From contig CAMFAL010000002.1 in the NCBI GenBank assembly GCA_945948185.1, positions 1 to 64,000 of the forward strand: DNA of 64,000 nt. Direction: 5' to 3'. Below, in pieces: positions 41,926 through 51,254 of this stretch (position 1 is its first letter; every line of letters starts with the position of its first letter). The position numbers and the translations under genes are program-made. Below the pieces are notes generated by a model, which made no database searches, had not been told where the DNA came from, and saw nothing but the letters and a program-made list of their open reading frames with translations. Source of the stretch: an uncultured Clostridia bacterium. Its GTDB lineage: Bacteria; Bacillota; Clostridia; Oscillospirales; Oscillospiraceae.

Positions 41926-42774
41926 ATGCCCGAGAAAGTTATGCCCGGTCCCGTGGAGGACGCCAGCGGCATCCGTGAGGCGGTTTGCATCCATACCCGA
42001 AAGATCTATGATTCCTGCCGGGACAAAGATTGTATTGAGGATCTGCGGTTTTATCCCAAGCTGCAGTATGTGGATGTCATCAACCGCGCCCTGTCCGTGA
42101 AGGGCGGCTGCGCCCATCTGCTGTACGTATACGTGGACGTGGAGCCCGTCAGCTTCAACCGGGGCTTTTACACCGTGGATATGCGGTTCTTCTACTCCGT
42201 GACCCTCCAGGCCTACCTGAGCAGCCCGGTGCCGGTGACGGTGGAGGGCCTGTGCGTCTTTGACAAGCGGGTGCTCCTCTTCGGCAGTGAGGGGAACGCC
42301 AAGATTTTCTCCTCCGAGCTGCGTACCGGCGAGCCGGATCTGCAGATGATGCGCCGGGCCAACGCCCCTGTGGCCGTTGTCGAGGCAGTGGACCCCATCG
42401 TGCTGGACGCCCGCCTGCTGGAGGGCTGCGGCCGCCGGGACTGCGACTGCGACCTGTGCGAGGTACCCGCCTTCGTCAACAGCTGCTTCGACGGGGAGCT
42501 GTCCAGCGGTGACGATTCCCGCCGCATCTACGTGACCCTGGGCCAGTTCTCCATCGTCCGCCTGGAGCGGGATTCCCAACTGCTGATCCCGGTTTACGAC
42601 TACTGCATGCCCGAAAAGGACTGCACCTGCGGCACCGGCGGCGGCTGCAACGAGGACCCCTGCAGCATTTTCCGCAACATTTCCTTCCCGGTGGGCGAGT
42701 TCTTCCCTCCCAACACCATCCGCAAGACCGACGATTACGAGGGCGCCAAGTTCTGCGGCGCCTGCAGTCAGTAA
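41926..42774 (+). CDS. Cysteine-rich conserved protein of unknown function
   Basis: The 282-residue protein has about 20 Cys residues, several in clusters: GCGRRDCDCDLCEVP (about 168-182), CMPEKDCTCGTGGGCNEDPC near residue 230 and FCGACSQ at the very end. No signal peptide or membrane segment is seen. The middle part is predicted beta-rich (YVYVDVEPVSFNRGFYTVDMRF). Cys clusters could bind metal or form disulfides, as in spore coat or exosporium proteins, but this is speculation. TTAGGAGGTATTGCA supports ATG 41926 rather than the longer ORF. A strong hairpin follows. Confidence 0.75.
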   Translation: MPEKVMPGPVEDASGIREAVCIHTRKIYDSCRDKDCIEDLRFYPKLQYVDVINRALSVKGGCAHLLYVYVDVEPVSFNRGFYTVDMRFFYSVTLQAYLSSPVPVTVEGLCVFDKRVLLFGSEGNAKIFSSELRTGEPDLQMMRRANAPVAVVEAVDPIVLDARLLEGCGRRDCDCDLCEVPAFVNSCFDGELSSGDDSRRIYVTLGQFSIVRLERDSQLLIPVYDYCMPEKDCTCGTGGGCNEDPCSIFRNISFPVGEFFPPNTIRKTDDYEGAKFCGACSQ

Positions 42775-42775
42775 G

Positions 42776-42806
42776 AAAAACAGCCGCCCGTTTCGGGCGG
42801 CTGTCT
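42776..42806. terminator. Bidirectional terminator between Cys-rich gene and DUF3048 gene
   Basis: Perfect arms ACAGCCGCCC/GGGCGGCTGT with a 5-nt loop. The minus strand has TTTTT after the stem, and the plus-strand gene ends just before it. Confidence 0.85.
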
Positions 42807-42816
42807 TATGCTCTGC

Positions 42817-43920
42817 TCAGGAAAGTGTGAAGCTGCTGGTATCCGGGTCCATGACGCACACATAGCTGCTGCCCTGGCCCAGGGTCAGAGGCGTGCCGTC
42901 CGCCAGCGTATAGACCAGCTGGCCGTTGCGGTCAGCCTTGCTCCACCGGATAGAAACGCTCTTGCCGCCGCAGAAGAAGGTCCCCTCTCCGCTGCCGGAG
43001 GTCCGCACCTTCAATCGGCCGTAGGTGTCCCCGGGAATGACGGAGATATCCGTCTCCAGGAACAGCACATTGACGGCGGACACCTGCTCCTTGGTGGCGC
43101 CGTCGGTGTGGGCCTTGCCGTACTGGCTCACCAGGTACTTGCCGCTGGCCTCGTCATAGTCAAAGAGGCCGGTCTTGTAGGAGGTGTATTTCAGCGTCAC
43201 ATGCCGGGCCTCCGTGCCGTTCACCGGGGTTCCGTCCTCCGCGAAGGCCTGGGTGTAGGCATAGCCCTCCTTGTGCTCGGTTCGGAAGTGGTCCGCGTCC
43301 AGGTACTCCTGCACCTTCTCGCCGGAGGTCACCAGGGTATGCTCGTAGTCCATGGTCTTGCGGCGCTCCTTGTCCCGCCAGAAGATCTTGGCGTCAGAGC
43401 CGCCGTTGACGCCGTCCATGTTGTCCACCTTCCATGATTTCAGGTCCTGGTACGCTTCGGGGCTGCCGCCGGCGTGGACGTACAGGGCGTCATGGCCCAA
43501 TGCCAGTTCGATGTAATAGGGCCGGGCGGAGCGGATGCTGCCCAGGGTCCCCACACCCTCCAGGCTCTGGAACACGCCCAGCATCCGGGTGATGCCGCCC
43601 TCTGCGGGAACCTCGTAGATGATATCCGCCTGGGAGATGCCCAACTGGGGCTGGGCCGCTTTCAGGTTGTTGAACATGACGGCCACCGGACGGTTTTTCT
43701 CATATTCCGGTTCCATGGGCAGGCCCGTCAACGGGTTGGTACCGGCAGGACCGGCAGGCTCCGGTTCCGGCTCAGGTTGGGGTTCGGGTTCTGGTTCAGG
43801 CTCCTCAATGGGAGTGGGCTCCACCGCCGGTTCCGCGGGCTCCTCCTCTTTTCCGCCGCACCCGGTCAGTGCCAGAACCATCCAGACCGCCAGGAACATC
43901 GCTGCCGCTCGCTTCTTCAT
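42817..43920 (-). CDS. DUF3048 domain lipoprotein (YerB-like)
   Basis: The 367-residue protein has a lipobox (LALTGCGG, Cys about 21) followed by a Pro-Glu repeat linker (EEPEPEPEPQPEPEPEP) that spans the wall. The DUF3048 domain then begins NPLTGLP and continues RPVAVMFNNLKAAQPQLGISQADIIYEVPAEGGITRML. YerB and relatives are surface lipoproteins of unknown function. A single-gene transcription unit is likely, with terminators on both sides. Confidence 0.88.
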   Translation of the reverse strand: MKKRAAAMFLAVWMVLALTGCGGKEEEPAEPAVEPTPIEEPEPEPEPQPEPEPEPAGPAGTNPLTGLPMEPEYEKNRPVAVMFNNLKAAQPQLGISQADIIYEVPAEGGITRMLGVFQSLEGVGTLGSIRSARPYYIELALGHDALYVHAGGSPEAYQDLKSWKVDNMDGVNGGSDAKIFWRDKERRKTMDYEHTLVTSGEKVQEYLDADHFRTEHKEGYAYTQAFAEDGTPVNGTEARHVTLKYTSYKTGLFDYDEASGKYLVSQYGKAHTDGATKEQVSAVNVLFLETDISVIPGDTYGRLKVRTSGSGEGTFFCGGKSVSIRWSKADRNGQLVYTLADGTPLTLGQGSSYVCVMDPDTSSFTLS

Positions 43921-44080
43921 GTGGCCGCCGCCTTTCTTTATTATGGTAACCTATATGATACCAGTCTCTGCCAGAAGCGTCAAGGCAAATTCCACTCTTT
44001 TTCGATTTCGCTCTGTACAAACCGCCACCAGATGCGGTATACTATTGACAAATATCAGACAACATCTGGAGGTGCTGCTT

Positions 44081-44614
44081 ATGGCCGGTCAGGGATTCAT
44101 CCATGACAAGCTGGAACTGAAATTCCTCATTCTCTATATCGCCGCCCGGGTCATCGAGCCCATCCCCTTCGACACCATGCTGGATCTGACCATGTGCGAC
44201 GACGCCGTGGACTATTTCGACTTTACCGAGTGCCTGCGGGACCTGGTGGATACGGAGCATCTGACTCTCTCTCAGGACGGGCTTTACGCCATCACGGAAA
44301 AGGGTCTGCGGAACAGCAAGATCTGCGAAAGCAGCCTAGCCTACTCCGTGCGGCTGCGGTGCGACAAGAATCTGGAGGTCTGGAACCGTAAGCTGCGCCG
44401 CAAGAGCCAGGTGAAGGCCTCCTGGGAGCCCCGGCCCAACGGCACCTACACCGTGCGGCTGTCTCTGGATGACGACGCGGGCAGCCTCATGGACCTGAAG
44501 CTCATGGCCGTCCGGGAGGACATGGCAAAGCTGCTGGCGGGCCGCTTCCGGCAATCCCCGGAAAAGCTCTACGGCCAGATCATGAACCTGCTGCTGGAGA
44601 ATGGTGAAAAGTAA
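44081..44614 (+). CDS. DUF4364 family protein, probable DNA-binding regulator
   Basis: The 177-residue protein matches the DUF4364 pattern: an N-terminal winged-helix-like part (KLELKFLILYIAARVIEPIPFDTMLDL and DTEHLTLSQDGLYAITEKG) and a C-terminal region ending QIMNLLLENGEK. The family is found in Clostridia and thought to be regulatory; no target is known. ATG at 44081 follows TGGAGGTGCTGCTT. The longer track ORF reads through a different frame of the upstream intergenic region. Confidence 0.8.
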   Translation: MAGQGFIHDKLELKFLILYIAARVIEPIPFDTMLDLTMCDDAVDYFDFTECLRDLVDTEHLTLSQDGLYAITEKGLRNSKICESSLAYSVRLRCDKNLEVWNRKLRRKSQVKASWEPRPNGTYTVRLSLDDDAGSLMDLKLMAVREDMAKLLAGRFRQSPEKLYGQIMNLLLENGEK

Positions 44615-44645
44615 ACGTACCGGCGAATAAAAAAGGAGCGTTCTG

Positions 44646-44939
44646 ATGGACATGGTCCTCTTTCTCGGAAAACTGCAAAGCTGGTTCAACATCTTCTATA
44701 TCTTCATTCTTCCGTTTCTCGGCGGTATCCAGCTGCGCCTTCTCCTGAGGCGGCGCAAATACGCATGGGTCTTGACCGCTGTCTTTGACATCCTCGCGGT
44801 CAGCCTGCTCTGGTGGGTGAAAACAACGCCCCAGCGCGGCTACGAAGGACCCGGTCTCTTTTCCTTGCAGCTTTTGCTTATCACCCTTGGCTCTTTGCTG
44901 ACAGGCTTGGCCTGCCGCTTAAAGTTGAACAAGAAATAA
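44646..44939 (+). CDS. Small membrane protein of unknown function
   Basis: The 97-residue product has three hydrophobic segments (about 13-30, 40-57, 70-86) separated by short basic loops such as RLLLRRRKYAW. It follows the DUF4364 gene by about 30 nt with AAAGGAGCGTTCTG upstream of the ATG, and a strong terminator comes directly after. No family was recognised. Confidence 0.65.
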   Translation: MDMVLFLGKLQSWFNIFYIFILPFLGGIQLRLLLRRRKYAWVLTAVFDILAVSLLWWVKTTPQRGYEGPGLFSLQLLLITLGSLLTGLACRLKLNKK

Positions 44940-44971
44940 AAAAACAGCCGCTTATGCGGCTGTTTTTTTAT
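44938..44971. terminator. Bidirectional intrinsic terminator between small membrane gene and dnaE
   Basis: AAAAAACAGCCGC-TTAT-GCGGCTGTTTTTTT: a 9-bp GC-rich stem flanked by A and T runs, at the convergent ends of both genes. Confidence 0.92.
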
Positions 44972-47900
44972 TTTACCACCACGTTCTCCGGTCCCAGGGT
45001 CTCCCTGGCCTCCTCCACCAATGCCCTGTGGAGGAGCACCTGGGTGGCGTAGACCTTGCGGGTGTCCGCCATGACCATTTTCACCGGGGTGGTGCCGGGG
45101 AACATATTGAATACCAGCTTCATGTGCCGCACCACCGGGTCCGTGATGCTGGGAAATTTCAGGAACAGGGTGCTCCCCTCCAGGATCTTCTCCCCCTTGG
45201 GCTTTTCCGCCGCCTGGGGCGGCAGGCCTCCCTCCGCCGCGGACAGCGGATAGGCGGAGTCGCACATGATCTGGGGTGCCTTTTCGTCCCGCACTGACAG
45301 GCGGCCCTTGACAACCACCGCCTGGTTCTCCCGCAGATAGGCCCCGCAGGTGTCCAGCACCCGGGAGAAGCACAGCAGCTCCATGGAAGCCGTGTCGTCC
45401 TCCACCGTCACATAGGCCATCAGGCTGTTGTTCTTGGTGGTCTTGGTCTTGCTGGAGGTCACCACACCGGCGATGGTGATGCGCTGGTCATCCGCGAACC
45501 GGGTTGGACCGCCCTCCTGGGCGAAGTCCTCCAGAATGGAGCCGATGGAGGGGGCGTTCAGCCTGCGGACCGTGTCCCGGTAGGCGTCCATGGGGTGTCC
45601 GGAGAGGTACAGGCCCGTGGTCTCCTTCTCCATGGTCATCAGTTCCTGGGCCGTATACTCCGGGATATCCGGCAAGGGTGTTTCCTTTACAGCGATTGAT
45701 TGAGAAGAATTTCCATCTCCCATGGAGAAGAAATCCAGCTGTCCCTCCAGATTCTGCCGCTGCTGGTCTGCTACGGCGTTCATGACGGTCTCGTAGACCT
45801 GAATAAGCTGGGAGCGGCGGGCGCCGGTGGAGTCAAAGGCACCGGCCCGGATCAGGTTTTCCACCGCCCGCTTGTTCATGTCACTGCCCACCATCCGGCT
45901 GCAGAAGTCGTGGAGGGAGGTAAAGGGACCATTCCCCCGCTCCCGCATGACGGCCTGGATAAACCCCCTGCCGATGTTCTTGATGGCCACCAGTCCAAAG
46001 CGGATGCCCTCCTCTTCCACTGTAAAACGGTCCTCGGAGCGGTTGATGTCCGGCGGCAGCAGGGCGATGCCGCAGTCCTTGCACTCGCTGATATAGCCCG
46101 CCACCTTGTCGGAGTTATCCAGCACGCTTGTCAGCAGCGCCGCCATGTACTCCCGGGGGAAGTGGCACTTGAAGTACGCCGTCTGATAGGCCACCACCGC
46201 ATAGCTGACGGCGTGGGCCTTGTTGAAGGCGTAGTTGGCGAAATCGTAGATTTCCTGGTAAATAGCTTCCGCCGCGGCCTCTGGAATCCCGTTGGCCACA
46301 CAGCCTGTAATGCCTCTCTCCTTGTCACCGTGGATGAAGGCGTCCTTCTCTTTTTGAATCTGTGCCGCCTTCTTTTTGGAGATGGCCCGGCGCACCATGT
46401 CCGCCTGACCCAGAGAATAGCCGCCCAACTGCTGGAAAATCTGGATGACCTGCTCCTGGTAGACGATACAACCGTAGGTGATGGACAGGATGGGCTCCAG
46501 AGAGGGATGCTTGTACTTGATGAGCTTCGGATCCTGCTTGCAGGCGATAAACCGGGGGATGGAGTCCATGGGGCCGGGGCGGTACAGGGCGATGATAGCG
46601 GTGATATCCTCGATATTCTGTGGCTTCAAACCCACGCACACGCCAGTCATGCCGGAGGATTCCATCTGGAACACGCCGCTGGTCTGGCCCCGGGAGATCA
46701 TCTCAAAGGTCTCTTTGTCGTCCTCCGGAATATCCTCCAGACGGAAATCCGGCTGGCGCTCCTGGACCATCTTCACCGCGTCGTCCAGCACCGTCAGGTT
46801 CCTGAGTCCTAAGAAGTCCATTTTCAGCAGACCCAGCTCCTCCAGGGTGGTCATGACATACTGGCAGACCACCGCCTCATCGTTGCGGGCCAGAGGCACG
46901 TACTCGTACACCGGCTTCTTGGTGATGACCACGCCGGCGGCGTGGGTGGAGGCGTGGCGGGGCATGCCCTCCAGAGCCTTGGCGGTATCGATGAGCTTCT
47001 TCACCCGCGGGTCGGTGTCGTACAGGTCAGAGAGGGGCTTGCTGAGCCGCAGGGCGTCATCCAACGTGATGTGGAGGGTGTTGGGCACCTGCTTGGCGAT
47101 CTGGTCCACCTCGGCGTAGGGGATATTCATGACCCGGCCCACGTCCCGGATGACGCCCCGGGCGGCCATGGTGCCGAAGGTAACGATCTGGGCCACATGG
47201 TCGTCGCCGTACTTCCGGCGGACGTAGTCCACCACCTCGCCTCGGCGGGTGTCGCCGAAGTCCATGTCGATATCGGGCATGCTGACCCGCTCCGGGTTCA
47301 AAAACCGCTCGAAGTACAAACTGTACTCCATGGGGTCAATGTCCGTAATATGGAGACAGTAACTGACCATGGACCCCGCGGCAGAGCCGCGGCCCGGGCC
47401 CACAGGGATGCCCACGCTCTTGGCATAGCGGACGAAGTCGGAGACGATCAGGAAGTAGTCCGTGAAGCCCATCTTCTCGATCATGTCCTGCTCATATTTC
47501 AGCTGGCCCCGGTACTGGTCGTCCTCGCCGTACCGCTCCTTGTATCCCTCGTCACAGAGCCTTTTCAGGTAGGAAAAGCTGTCATACCCCGGCGGCAGCT
47601 GGAATTCCGGCAGGTGATACTTGCCGAAGGTAAATTCCAGATTGCACATCTCGGTGATCTTTGCCGTGTTTTCCAAAGCGCCCTCATAGTCCCCGAACAG
47701 GTCCGCCATCTCCGCCTCGCTGCGGAGATAGAAGTTCCGGGGCTCGTAGCGCATCCGGTTCTCGTCGTCCAAGGTCTTGCCTGTCTGGATGCACAGCAAC
47801 ACGTCGTGGGCCTCGGCGTCCTCCTTGCGGAGGTAGTGTGCGTCATTGGTGCACACCATGGGAATACCGGTCTCCTGGTGGAGGCGCAGCAGGTGCCGGT

Positions 47901-48462
47901 TCACGATGGCCTGGTCCCGGATGCCGTGGTCCTGGAGCTCCAGGTAGAAATGGCCCGGGCCGAAGATGTCCTGCATTTGCAGGGCATAGTTTTTGGCGTT
48001 TTCATACTCCCCGTTCCGCAGCATCCGGGGAATCTCTCCGGCCAGGCAGGCGGACAGGGCGATGAGGCCTTTGCTGTGCTCCTTCAGTAGGGCCAGGTCA
48101 ATGCGGGGCTTGATGTAAAAGCCCTCCGTCCAGGCCATGGACACCATGTAGGACAGGTTGCGGTAGCCTTCCTCGTTCTCGCACAGCAGCACCAGATGAC
48201 GGCTCTCAGCGTCAAACTCATGGACCTTCTCAAACCGGGAGCGGCCCCTGGGCGTCACGTAGACCTCGCAGCCGATGATAGGCTTGACGCCCTCCGCCTT
48301 GCAGGCCCGGTAGAAGTCGATGACGCCGTACATGACGCCGTGGTCCGTGATGGCGCAGGCGGTCTGGCCCATGTCCTTCACGACCTTGGGCAGGTCCTTG
48401 ATGCGGCAGGCGCCGTCCAGCAGGCTGTATTCCGTATGCACATGTAAATGGACGAAGGACAT
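44968..48462 (-). CDS. dnaE: DNA polymerase III subunit alpha DnaE
   Basis: The 1164-residue replicative polymerase starts with a PHP domain (FVHLHVHTEYSLLDGACRI). The polymerase palm includes the catalytic pair in MPDIDMDFGDTRRGEVV (about 393-409) and GPGRGSAAGSMVSYCL. It ends with a helix-hairpin-helix region, then an OB-fold (ITIAGVVTSSKTKTTKN) and a C-terminal tail. Length is typical of DnaE1. In Clostridia DnaE works beside PolC in priming and lagging-strand synthesis. GAAAGGAACGCGCCT precedes the ATG. Confidence 0.97.
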   Translation of the reverse strand: MSFVHLHVHTEYSLLDGACRIKDLPKVVKDMGQTACAITDHGVMYGVIDFYRACKAEGVKPIIGCEVYVTPRGRSRFEKVHEFDAESRHLVLLCENEEGYRNLSYMVSMAWTEGFYIKPRIDLALLKEHSKGLIALSACLAGEIPRMLRNGEYENAKNYALQMQDIFGPGHFYLELQDHGIRDQAIVNRHLLRLHQETGIPMVCTNDAHYLRKEDAEAHDVLLCIQTGKTLDDENRMRYEPRNFYLRSEAEMADLFGDYEGALENTAKITEMCNLEFTFGKYHLPEFQLPPGYDSFSYLKRLCDEGYKERYGEDDQYRGQLKYEQDMIEKMGFTDYFLIVSDFVRYAKSVGIPVGPGRGSAAGSMVSYCLHITDIDPMEYSLYFERFLNPERVSMPDIDMDFGDTRRGEVVDYVRRKYGDDHVAQIVTFGTMAARGVIRDVGRVMNIPYAEVDQIAKQVPNTLHITLDDALRLSKPLSDLYDTDPRVKKLIDTAKALEGMPRHASTHAAGVVITKKPVYEYVPLARNDEAVVCQYVMTTLEELGLLKMDFLGLRNLTVLDDAVKMVQERQPDFRLEDIPEDDKETFEMISRGQTSGVFQMESSGMTGVCVGLKPQNIEDITAIIALYRPGPMDSIPRFIACKQDPKLIKYKHPSLEPILSITYGCIVYQEQVIQIFQQLGGYSLGQADMVRRAISKKKAAQIQKEKDAFIHGDKERGITGCVANGIPEAAAEAIYQEIYDFANYAFNKAHAVSYAVVAYQTAYFKCHFPREYMAALLTSVLDNSDKVAGYISECKDCGIALLPPDINRSEDRFTVEEEGIRFGLVAIKNIGRGFIQAVMRERGNGPFTSLHDFCSRMVGSDMNKRAVENLIRAGAFDSTGARRSQLIQVYETVMNAVADQQRQNLEGQLDFFSMGDGNSSQSIAVKETPLPDIPEYTAQELMTMEKETTGLYLSGHPMDAYRDTVRRLNAPSIGSILEDFAQEGGPTRFADDQRITIAGVVTSSKTKTTKNNSLMAYVTVEDDTASMELLCFSRVLDTCGAYLRENQAVVVKGRLSVRDEKAPQIMCDSAYPLSAAEGGLPPQAAEKPKGEKILEGSTLFLKFPSITDPVVRHMKLVFNMFPGTTPVKMVMADTRKVYATQVLLHRALVEEARETLGPENVVVK

Positions 48463-48486
48463 AGGCGCGTTCCTTTCAAAAAACGT

Positions 48487-48756
48487 TTACAGGTTTTCGC
48501 CGCAGTGGGGACAGTAATTTGGCAAACTGCCGGGAATGAGGCCGCCCAGCATGAGAGAACCGCCACAATGGGGGCAGCGAACCCACTTTGTGGCAAGGTA
48601 AATACCCACAAACATGATCCCCAAACAAAGAACAGCGGAAACCATGATCACGGCGAGAGCATGGATAATGGCTCCAATGGCGATTCCAAGAAGCCAAACT
48701 CCCACACCGCTGAAGAATACGATCTTACTGACCCGCAACCCCTTCCGGTAATCCAT
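48487..48756 (-). CDS. Small membrane zinc-ribbon protein
   Basis: The 89-residue protein has two membrane segments (about 13-32 and 36-56) and a C-terminal zinc ribbon made of CPHCGG and CPHCGENL pairs. The start at 48756 follows AAGAAAGGGG; the track ORF's extra 33 residues read through the neighbouring gene's end. It lies just upstream of dnaE in the same direction. No specific family was recognised. Confidence 0.65.
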   Translation of the reverse strand: MDYRKGLRVSKIVFFSGVGVWLLGIAIGAIIHALAVIMVSAVLCLGIMFVGIYLATKWVRCPHCGGSLMLGGLIPGSLPNYCPHCGENL

Positions 48757-48793
48757 GAGACCCCTTCTTTCACGCTCTAAGCGGTTTTCTCTC

Positions 48794-49234
48794 TCAGCCC
48801 CGCTCCGCCAGCAGCTCCTCCACGATCTCCACGGCGGTGACCACCATGACGTCACAGTGGCCCGTCAGGCCCAGGCGCCGGGCGGCAGGGGTGGCGTCGC
48901 TGGCGCCGGACTTGTTTCTCAGGAGGTCCTGGCACCGCAGGGCGCCGAATTTCTCGGAAAACCGCTTCTGCAGTTCCCGGGACAGGGCTACCGTCCGCTT
49001 TTTGCTGCCCACAGGGTCGCTCCCATCCACCGGGGTCATCAGGCCCAGGGTCATGATGGCGCCGGAGAGGGCGCCGCACAGCTCTCCTGTGCCCGCGCCG
49101 CCGCCGAAGCCGCCGCCGATATCCATACTGGCCCGCACGCTGAGGCCGGTAATATCCGAAAAGGCCGCCAGCACGCTCTGGCAGCAGTTATAGCCGTTTT
49201 TGTGATATGCATGTGCCAATTCTACCCGTTCCAT
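48794..49234 (-). CDS. C_GCAxxG_C_C family redox-type protein
   Basis: The 146-residue protein has the family signature spread over the sequence: NGYNCCQSVLAAF, GGGFGGGAGTGELCGALSGAIMTLG and GHCDVMVV. It belongs to the C_GCAxxG_C_C group, found in anaerobes and thought to be redox or metal-binding, with no established substrate. It sits between whiA and the small zinc-ribbon gene, on the same strand. Confidence 0.85.
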   Translation of the reverse strand: MERVELAHAYHKNGYNCCQSVLAAFSDITGLSVRASMDIGGGFGGGAGTGELCGALSGAIMTLGLMTPVDGSDPVGSKKRTVALSRELQKRFSEKFGALRCQDLLRNKSGASDATPAARRLGLTGHCDVMVVTAVEIVEELLAERG

Positions 49235-49271
49235 GATATTCTTCTCCTTTGTTTGGTTGAATTCTATTGTA

Positions 49272-50171
49272 TCAGGGCTTCCCTGCCAGATCCATCAGCT
49301 TCCGCAGCCGGTGGTTCAGGCAGGATTTGGTCACTGGCGGGTCGAATTCCTCCGCCAGCTCACTGAGGGTCAGCTCCGGCCGTGCCATCCGCAATGCCGC
49401 CGTCTGCTGCAATTTGAAGGGCAAGTTTTCCAGGGTGCCTGCTTTTTCCAGGCGGCGGATGGCCTCGATCTGCTCCTGGGCCGCCGACACTGCCTTGTCC
49501 AGGTTGGCGCTGTCGCAATTCAGGCGGCGGTTGACGCTGTTGCGCAGGTCCTTTTCCAGCTTGGCGGACATGATCTTCATGGCCGCCACTGGCGCGCCGA
49601 TGAGAGTGAGAAAATCCTCGATCTGATCGCTCTGCTTGAAATATGTAATGAAGCTGCCGCTGCGGCTCAGACTTTTTGGGGGATAGCCGCACTCCCGCAG
49701 CAGAACTTCCAGCTCCCGGCTGGCCTGCAGATGGGAGGTGGTCAGCTCCAGGTGGTACCGCTTCAAGGGGTCCGTGCTGCTGCCGCCCGCGAAGAAGGCC
49801 CCCCGCAGGAAGGATGCCCGGCAGCACTCCTCCTCCAGCATGCCGAAGTTGATGTGGAGCACCAGGTTCTGCCTGGGATCATAGCCCAGCAGATTGATGA
49901 TGTGGTCCAGCTTTTTGGGGTCCGTGATCTGGAAGATGCGCTTTCCCTCCTGCTGCGGTTCCGGCTGGCGGTCGAACCGCAGGCCGAAGGCCCGCTGGAA
50001 CAGCTTGGGGAGCCGGGCCGCGAGGTTGGGGTTCTCCGTAATGATGCGGACCTCCGTGGAATTGAAGGTATTGCAGTACAGCAGAATGCCGTAGGCCTCC
50101 GCCCGGGCACAGCACAGCTTCTGCACCGGCAGCCTGCACAATTCATTTTTCGTGTCGAAGGAAAAAGACAT
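49272..50171 (-). CDS. whiA: DNA-binding protein WhiA
   Basis: The 299-residue protein has a LAGLIDADG-like N-terminal domain (CCRASFLRGAFFAGGSSTDP region) and a C-terminal helix-turn-helix (LTLSELAEEFDPPVTKSCLNHRLRKL). WhiA affects cell division and sporulation in Gram-positives. ATG at 50171 follows GAGAGGAGATTT; the track start 5 codons earlier overlaps the yvcK end. It completes the conserved rapZ-yvcK-whiA block. Confidence 0.95.
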   Translation of the reverse strand: MSFSFDTKNELCRLPVQKLCCARAEAYGILLYCNTFNSTEVRIITENPNLAARLPKLFQRAFGLRFDRQPEPQQEGKRIFQITDPKKLDHIINLLGYDPRQNLVLHINFGMLEEECCRASFLRGAFFAGGSSTDPLKRYHLELTTSHLQASRELEVLLRECGYPPKSLSRSGSFITYFKQSDQIEDFLTLIGAPVAAMKIMSAKLEKDLRNSVNRRLNCDSANLDKAVSAAQEQIEAIRRLEKAGTLENLPFKLQQTAALRMARPELTLSELAEEFDPPVTKSCLNHRLRKLMDLAGKP

Positions 50172-50182
50172 GAAATCTCCTC

Positions 50183-51238
50183 TCACTCCACCCGGTAGGT
50201 GTCATCCCGGTAATCGAATGTTCTGCCGGCAATGCGGACGCTGCGCTCCGCGTGCAGCAGGATCAGTTCCCGGGCCAAATGGCCGGGATGGTGCCGGACG
50301 TAGCCGTTTTCCACCGTGGCCACAGGGCGGCGCACCAGCTCCACGCCCATGGCGGCGCAGCGGTCCTGGTCACATTGCAGCAGCTCCGCCCCCTCCTCCG
50401 CGTACCGGGCGGCCACGCCCTTGGGAATGGGGGAGGAATTGGCCAGACACAGGGAGAACAAGCCCTCCGCCGAGTGCTGGAAGATGGCCTGGATGTGGTC
50501 GGCGGCGGTGTAGCCCTCCGTCTCCCCCTCCTGGGTCATGACGTTGGCAACATACACTTTCAACGCGTCGGACTGCCGGATGGCCTCCACAATGCCGTCC
50601 ACCAGCAGATTGGGGATGATGCTGGTATAGAGGCTGCCGGGACCCAGCACCAGCATATCCGCCTCCCGGATGGCCGCCAGGGCAGCGGGAAGCGCTCTTG
50701 GATGCTCCGGCACAAGCCGGACACGGGTGATGCGGCAGTCCTCTTTTTTCTTGCAATAGAAGATTTTGGACTCCCCCACCACGGAGGCGCCGTTTTCAAA
50801 CTCCGCCTCCAACTGCACATCCGCCGTGGTAACGGGCAGGACCCGTCCCGTAATGGCCAGGACCTGGCTCATGCGCTCCACGGCGGCGTCGAAGGAGGGC
50901 GAAATGCCGTTGAGGGCCGCCAGAAACAGGTTGCCGAAGCTCTGGCCCGCCAGTGAACCCTCTGTAAAGCGGTAGTGCATCAGCTCCCGCATGAGGGGCT
51001 CTGTGTTGGCCAAAGCCTCCAGGCAGTTTCGGATGTCTCCCGGAGGCGGCATCCCAAGGTCCTGCCGCAGCATGCCGCTGCCGCCGCCGTCATCCGCCAC
51101 CGTCACGATGGCGGAGAGGTTTTCCGTGTAAGATTTCAGTCCCCGCAGCATATTGGAAAGCCCGTGCCCGCCGCCAATGGCGACCACCTTGGGCCCGTGG
51201 GCTCTGGGGACGCGGTAGGATGTACGCTGATTGCTCAT
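50183..51238 (-). CDS. yvcK: Gluconeogenesis factor YvcK/GlmR
   Basis: The 351-residue protein is a CofD-like UDP-sugar-binding factor. It has VVAIGGGHGLSNMLRGLK, TVADDGGGSGMLRQD, PPGDIRNCLEAL and LVLGPGSLYTSIIPNLLV, all family hallmarks. It is needed for growth on gluconeogenic carbon and links to cell-wall precursor supply. It lies between rapZ and whiA with short gaps, as in other Firmicutes. Confidence 0.94.
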   Translation of the reverse strand: MSNQRTSYRVPRAHGPKVVAIGGGHGLSNMLRGLKSYTENLSAIVTVADDGGGSGMLRQDLGMPPPGDIRNCLEALANTEPLMRELMHYRFTEGSLAGQSFGNLFLAALNGISPSFDAAVERMSQVLAITGRVLPVTTADVQLEAEFENGASVVGESKIFYCKKKEDCRITRVRLVPEHPRALPAALAAIREADMLVLGPGSLYTSIIPNLLVDGIVEAIRQSDALKVYVANVMTQEGETEGYTAADHIQAIFQHSAEGLFSLCLANSSPIPKGVAARYAEEGAELLQCDQDRCAAMGVELVRRPVATVENGYVRHHPGHLARELILLHAERSVRIAGRTFDYRDDTYRVE

Positions 51239-51254
51239 GGGTCCCCTCCCCCGC

